From positions 29,341,653 to 29,405,652 of the forward strand of contig NC_079478.1 in assembly GCF_026230105.1 (NCBI RefSeq): a stretch of 64,000 bases of DNA, given 5' to 3'. The stretch comes from Diorhabda sublineata (taxonomy: Eukaryota > Arthropoda > Insecta > Coleoptera > Chrysomelidae). Below are positions 60,340 through 64,000 of this stretch, piece after piece. Made by a program: the position numbers and the translations under genes. The notes below the pieces were generated by a model. It worked only from the letters and a program-made list of their open reading frames with translations. It did no database searches and was not told the DNA's origin. Within the stretch, counting starts at the first letter, position 1, and each line of letters starts with the position of its first letter.

Positions 60340-61980
60340 TCAATCCATTTTTGGTTCAATCAAATTAATATTTCCAAAAAAAATTAAAAACAGATTCATT
60401 TATATGGGATTGGGAATAGAACAAATAGAACAGTGATTAAGTTACGAGATACTATATAAATTGAAAGCATATAAAAATTAATTGCCATAAATTAGGTGGA
60501 TAACATTGATGTTATCAATCAAACTATTATTTTTTCAATTTTGAATTATTGAAACTAAAAATTGCGTAAGCACTACTTTGAGTACAACATTCATGTTTAA
60601 CCTGTCTAAAAATCAGAAATTAAAGCTTCTTACACGTTATTGGAGATTCTGACGCTATCAGTGGAATACGTTGCACCGAGGCGATATTTTCTCAAAATTT
60701 TCCCGTCAAAATTGAATTGCGGTATGAAATGGCTCAAAAACGGGGTATTAGAGTTTCCTGAATGCTATTTGGATACAGGCAAATATTTACGTGGCTTTTC
60801 ACAATGTAAATATAATGGAAGAAAGTTATAAGGAAATTAAACTTATTTGGTTGGTTAATAAACCAGTCGTAGGAACCTTAATGAAAGTAATGACCAACTA
60901 TAGTGATAGTTCCATTTCAATCTCAGTGGTTTTAACGAGATTATATGAGATAATGTTTGTCAAATATTAAAACTGACAGTGATGTTTCACTAAAATAAAT
61001 AATGGTGCTTGAATTTGAATGTTCACATGTATAATGAAGACTGATGATATGAAAGTTTGTTTGCATTGTTGATTAAATTGAATAATTGATACTTTGGGCG
61101 ATTGGAGAATATTAAAATCTTCTATCTTTGTGTTATGGCTTCACAAATTTGAACATTGATATAGTGTATGTTTTGGTACAACCTTACGATCTTTCACGTC
61201 ACTAAAAACCCATTTAGGTCCATGAATAAAATATGTCCTTCTCCCAATTCCATATATACACCTTTTTATTTTTATCCGACAAAACTTTCTTATATAAGAT
61301 ATATAGAAATATACATATTTGAAATCCAATATTGCATACGCCTTATGTCGGTGGTTCGGTGAGGGAAGAGACTAATAAAACAAGCGAATGTTGAAATTTT
61401 CATATTGCTATAAACAAAACTCGTTTTCGTAAGAATTATTATGAATTACAGTGATTATTTCGAGTAATAAAAACTTTGAATTGAACATCAGTGAACGAAA
61501 TATTAATTTCGGAGGGATAACACATAAAAATATGATATTTATTATATGTCAAATTGAAAGGCTTAATACCAAGCCTCTAAAGTATGTCTTCTTCTTCATC
61601 GTACGTTAGGACTTTGTGTTTGCATCAATGGTTGCCTAGCTGCAGCTGGAATGATGAAGACCAACTTTCATACCATCTTGTAGGTGGTGGCCCTGGTGGT
61701 CGGGATGCATTCGGTTTTTCTTCTTCTGCAATATTTGCCAACCTGCCATCTGACATGTTCCGCTATTAATCTCAGTTATAGTTATAGTTCTCAAAAGCCG
61801 CTTAGTTATGGTGTTCTCTACTCTGATCTCTATCGCGTATGTCATTATTGGTCTCTCATAGGTCGTGTATATTCTAACTTTGCTCCTGGTAGTTATATAT
61901 TTATTCCACCAAATTACATCTATCAGATACCCCTGATATTAATGACGCCTTTGTTAAGCTTTCACTTCATTCTTTGGATT
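60340..61980. other. Unassigned AT-rich stretch
   Basis: No motif. A frame at 61684-62010 (+) is hydrophobic, without recognisable features. Confidence 0.35.
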
Positions 61981-61989
61981 TATATTACT

Positions 61990-62239
61990 TGTTCGCTCCA
62001 AGATATTTGAATGACATCACTTGTTCTACACTCTGATCGTATATTGCGAGTTTTCTGGATACTGTAAAAGATTTGGTTTTCTTCAGGGATATTTGCATGT
62101 TAAAAGCTTTCACTATTTGTTCAAACCTATAAAGTAGCTTTTGTAAGTTATCTTCGTCAATGAGAGAATTGGTCATGAAGTTATACCCGGTATCAAAAAT
62201 CGCTTCAACGATGAGACAATAAATGAAAGTGGTGACCAA
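61990..62239 (-). pseudogene. RTE-like LINE reverse-transcriptase fragment
   Basis: SLIDEDNLQKLLYRFEQIVK, AFNMQISLKKTKSFTVSRK and IYDQSVEQVMSFKYLGA (about 62175-61990). Known: DNLQ-LL--F---AK-FNM-IS--KTK, then IEQV--FKYLG, is the segment after the RT YADD motif in RTE-clade LINEs. YADD itself is lost at the left of the frame. The neighbouring RTE sequence at 62.3 kb is on the opposite strand. Confidence 0.8.
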
Positions 62240-62309
62240 ATGACATACAGAAAGAACTAAGAATTAATAGCACCTTCAACCCACATAAACCACAAACAAC
62301 ATAAATATA

Positions 62310-63115
62310 CCTTTGAAAACATACAAGGACACAAGTCAATAATAGACTATCTGCTCACAAATAGAAATATGCATCCGACAAGAATAGAGGACATGATATC
62401 TTTGGTTCCCGTCAACTCTGGAACGAACCACTAACTTGTGATAGCGAAAATACGAAAAGTCGTGCAACCAATCTGTAAGAAATTCATCGAAGAAAGAAAA
62501 TTCAATATAGAATCCCTATCTGAAGACTCAACTAAACACCTATATCAAGAAAGGTTCAGAGGAAAAATAGTTGCGAACAACATCCAAGACTGCGAATACG
62601 ACGTCGAAACGGCATGGGCAAAGTTAAGAGTGAACATACTGGAAGCAGCAGAGGAAGCATTTGAAAAAGAACGATAAAGAACGGGGGAAGATCAATTACT
62701 AAACCTTGGTTCAAAAAAGAAATTAAGATTCTGCCTGGAGAGAAGAGAAAATCGTACTTGCTGTAGATCCAAAGCAGTGACATATAAAGAGTATAAATCT
62801 GTAAGAACTAGGGTCAACAAAAATATTCGAGTGATATGGAGAATGATCTCTACGGGGAACAAAAGAAAATATGGGACCTACTCAGGAATAGGAAAAAGCC
62901 ATTTCATTAGTACATACAGAACACAAAAATCACTGCGGAAAAATGGGCGAGGTATTTTAGAGAACTCTACGACTCATCAACAACAAGTACATCAACACAG
63001 AACTTACATAAAGATGAGGAACAAATTGACGTACCATATCTTTGAAGAAAATACAACAAATGGTGACTAAACTGGAAAACAGAAAAGCTCAAGGTATTGA
63101 CGAAATATCAAACTA
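62310..63115 (+). pseudogene. RTE-like LINE, endonuclease end and linker
   Basis: TFENIQGHKSIIDYLLTNRN and MHPTRIEDMISLVPVNSGTN (62312-62430), then HXLVIAKIRKV. Known: IDYLLTNR, V---G--SDH-LV-A is the last part of the apurinic-type endonuclease; here the SDH motif reads TNH, so the catalytic Asp is lost. A linker follows: YQERFRGKIV, LRVNILEAAEEAFE, then KSVRTRVNKNIR and FEENTTNGD. Stops and frameshifts occur at about 62435, 62677 and 63067. RT should follow but the sequence breaks at about 63190. Confidence 0.7.
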
Positions 63116-63327
63116 GATGATCAAGTATGGAGGTACCACTATGGAATATATTCAATAAAATACTAGTCACCAAGAGTATACCATCAGAATGTTGGTGACT
63201 TTTGACGCCTTTATTTGTGTGTGTCTTTTTTGATGTTGTGCCTTGGAATCTCACTTTAATGTCACTTTTATTTGGGATTAATTTTATTATTTTTTTAGAA
63301 TTCTTTATCTTTCTAGTTCTTCTTCTG

Positions 63328-63483
63328 TTATTTTCTTTTTTTTATTGAATCGAAAGCACTTCTGAAGTCAATAAAAACTACTTTTTCTGCTAGTTCTTTC
63401 AATATTTTGTTCATTAAATTTGTTAATATTTTGTAGGCGATATTTAGCACGGCTATGGCTCTATAATTGTCACATAACTTGGA
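63328..63483 (-). pseudogene. RTE-like LINE RT fragment (motif 1 and motif A)
   Basis: NYRAIAVLNIAYKILTNLMN, KILKELAE, then KVVFIDFRSAFDSIKK. Known: NYRGI-LLN-AYK---N-I, and F-DF--AFDSI, are RT motifs of RTE LINEs; the Asp residues of motif A survive. About 60 residues normally between the two strings are deleted. Confidence 0.75.
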
Positions 63484-63484
63484 C

Positions 63485-63680
63485 GGACACAATAAAAGAA
63501 TCGAAAAACAGCAGGGTGCAAGGAAAATCACAGATTGGAGAACAAACCATAAGATTGGCAGGAAGATCAAAATAGAGATGGGAAGATCAGATTGTATGAG
63601 ATATGTAAAGTCTAGGAGCACATAACTGGAACAAACAGATGCAGAACAGAAAGATATGGAGAACAATAGTTTATGCTTCA
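63485..63680 (+). pseudogene. RTE-like LINE, extreme C-terminal fragment
   Basis: SQIGEQTIRLAGRSK, stop, RWEDQIV, then LGAHNWNKQMQNRKIWRTIV. Known: R--GRP--RW-DDI------W---AQ-R--W is the end of RTE ORF2. It abuts the inverted RT piece at 63483, so these parts were rearranged. Confidence 0.65.
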
Positions 63681-63689
63681 AAAATATGC

Positions 63690-64000
63690 CTGAAAAATGT
63701 CAGTTCGATTTAGGAAACCGACATAACCACGAAAATGCAAACTTCAAAACGAGAAATTATGACAATGTTTTTTCATACAATAAATGGGTTTTTCTGTTAC
63801 ACTTTTCGTCAAGAGTAATAAAAATAAATGCCGGGAGGTATCGTGGAAATTTATTGAAGTGTACGGGCGCCATTTTAAATAAGTTTCTAGTGGCGTTATT
63901 TCGCTTCGACAATAGGTAGCCTCGCATTGCAACAAAAAAAAGGCGAAAGATCAACCACAATATAGTCCTAGCTTAGCATTATCAGACTTTTATTTGTGTT
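63690..64000. other. Unassigned stretch at the right edge
   Basis: Open frames on both strands, but no motif. Nothing can be supported here. Confidence 0.3.

Noticed and set aside
1..64000. CRISPR arrays, operons, phage or bacterial defence systems
   Set aside because: No regularly spaced direct repeats, no closely packed genes and no ribosome binding sites. The sequence is eukaryotic.
1..64000. tRNA, rRNA or snRNA genes
   Set aside because: No A/B-box pair, rRNA core or snRNA motif was found by eye. A covariance-model scan would be needed to exclude small RNAs.

Overview
This window looks like intronic and repeat DNA from an insect nuclear genome, possibly a beetle (the order is a guess). 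It is AT-rich, has almost no long open frames, and shows GT-AG splice sites, microsatellites and many decayed transposable elements of kinds common in insects (mariner, hAT, Helitron, Crypton-like, RTE and R1/Jockey-like LINEs). There is no sign of bacterial or viral gene organisation.

One host gene can be supported. It lies on the minus strand and spans nearly the whole window. Four exons (55703-55847, 23318-23448, 19693-19852, 4346-4639) join in compatible phases and encode consecutive immunoglobulin domains of a Sidestep-family cell-surface protein: the end of one Ig domain, a complete Ig split over two exons, and a further complete Ig in one exon. The introns are about 32.3, 3.5 and 15.1 kb. 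The signal peptide and first Ig domains must lie to the right of the window; any last Ig, fibronectin and membrane segments lie to the left.

Everything else recognised is repeat-derived. From left to right: LINE pieces (0.5-0.85 and 4.9-5.2 kb); a 2.3 kb imperfect palindrome (6.7-9.05 kb); a DDE transposon remnant (13.1-13.9 kb); two tyrosine-recombinase (Crypton-like) elements, each bounded by perfect 14-15 bp inverted repeats with a hairpin just outside the left one (14.97-17.64 kb); a Helitron remnant (20.4-21.7 kb); a mariner remnant (21.9-22.8 kb); a three-exon degenerate reading frame of unknown identity (24.6-25.25 kb); a foldback element (25.7-26.45 kb); a 979 bp TIR element with TA duplication (29.0-30.0 kb); mariner and DDE remnants (30-32.3 kb); Helitrons and LINEs (34.8-38.6 and 40.4-41.9 kb); a mariner with its D-D-D residues still readable (46.75-47.74 kb); a Harbinger-like non-autonomous element (49.0-49.5 kb); a mariner N-terminus (54.8 kb); a complete-ended 2.78 kb hAT element with 8 bp target-site duplication (57.4-60.2 kb); and rearranged RTE pieces (62.0-63.7 kb). 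All transposase and reverse-transcriptase frames seen carry stops, frameshifts or truncations.

I found no CRISPR array, operon, RNA gene or new defence system. The most unusual structure is the pair of inverted-repeat-bounded recombinase elements.
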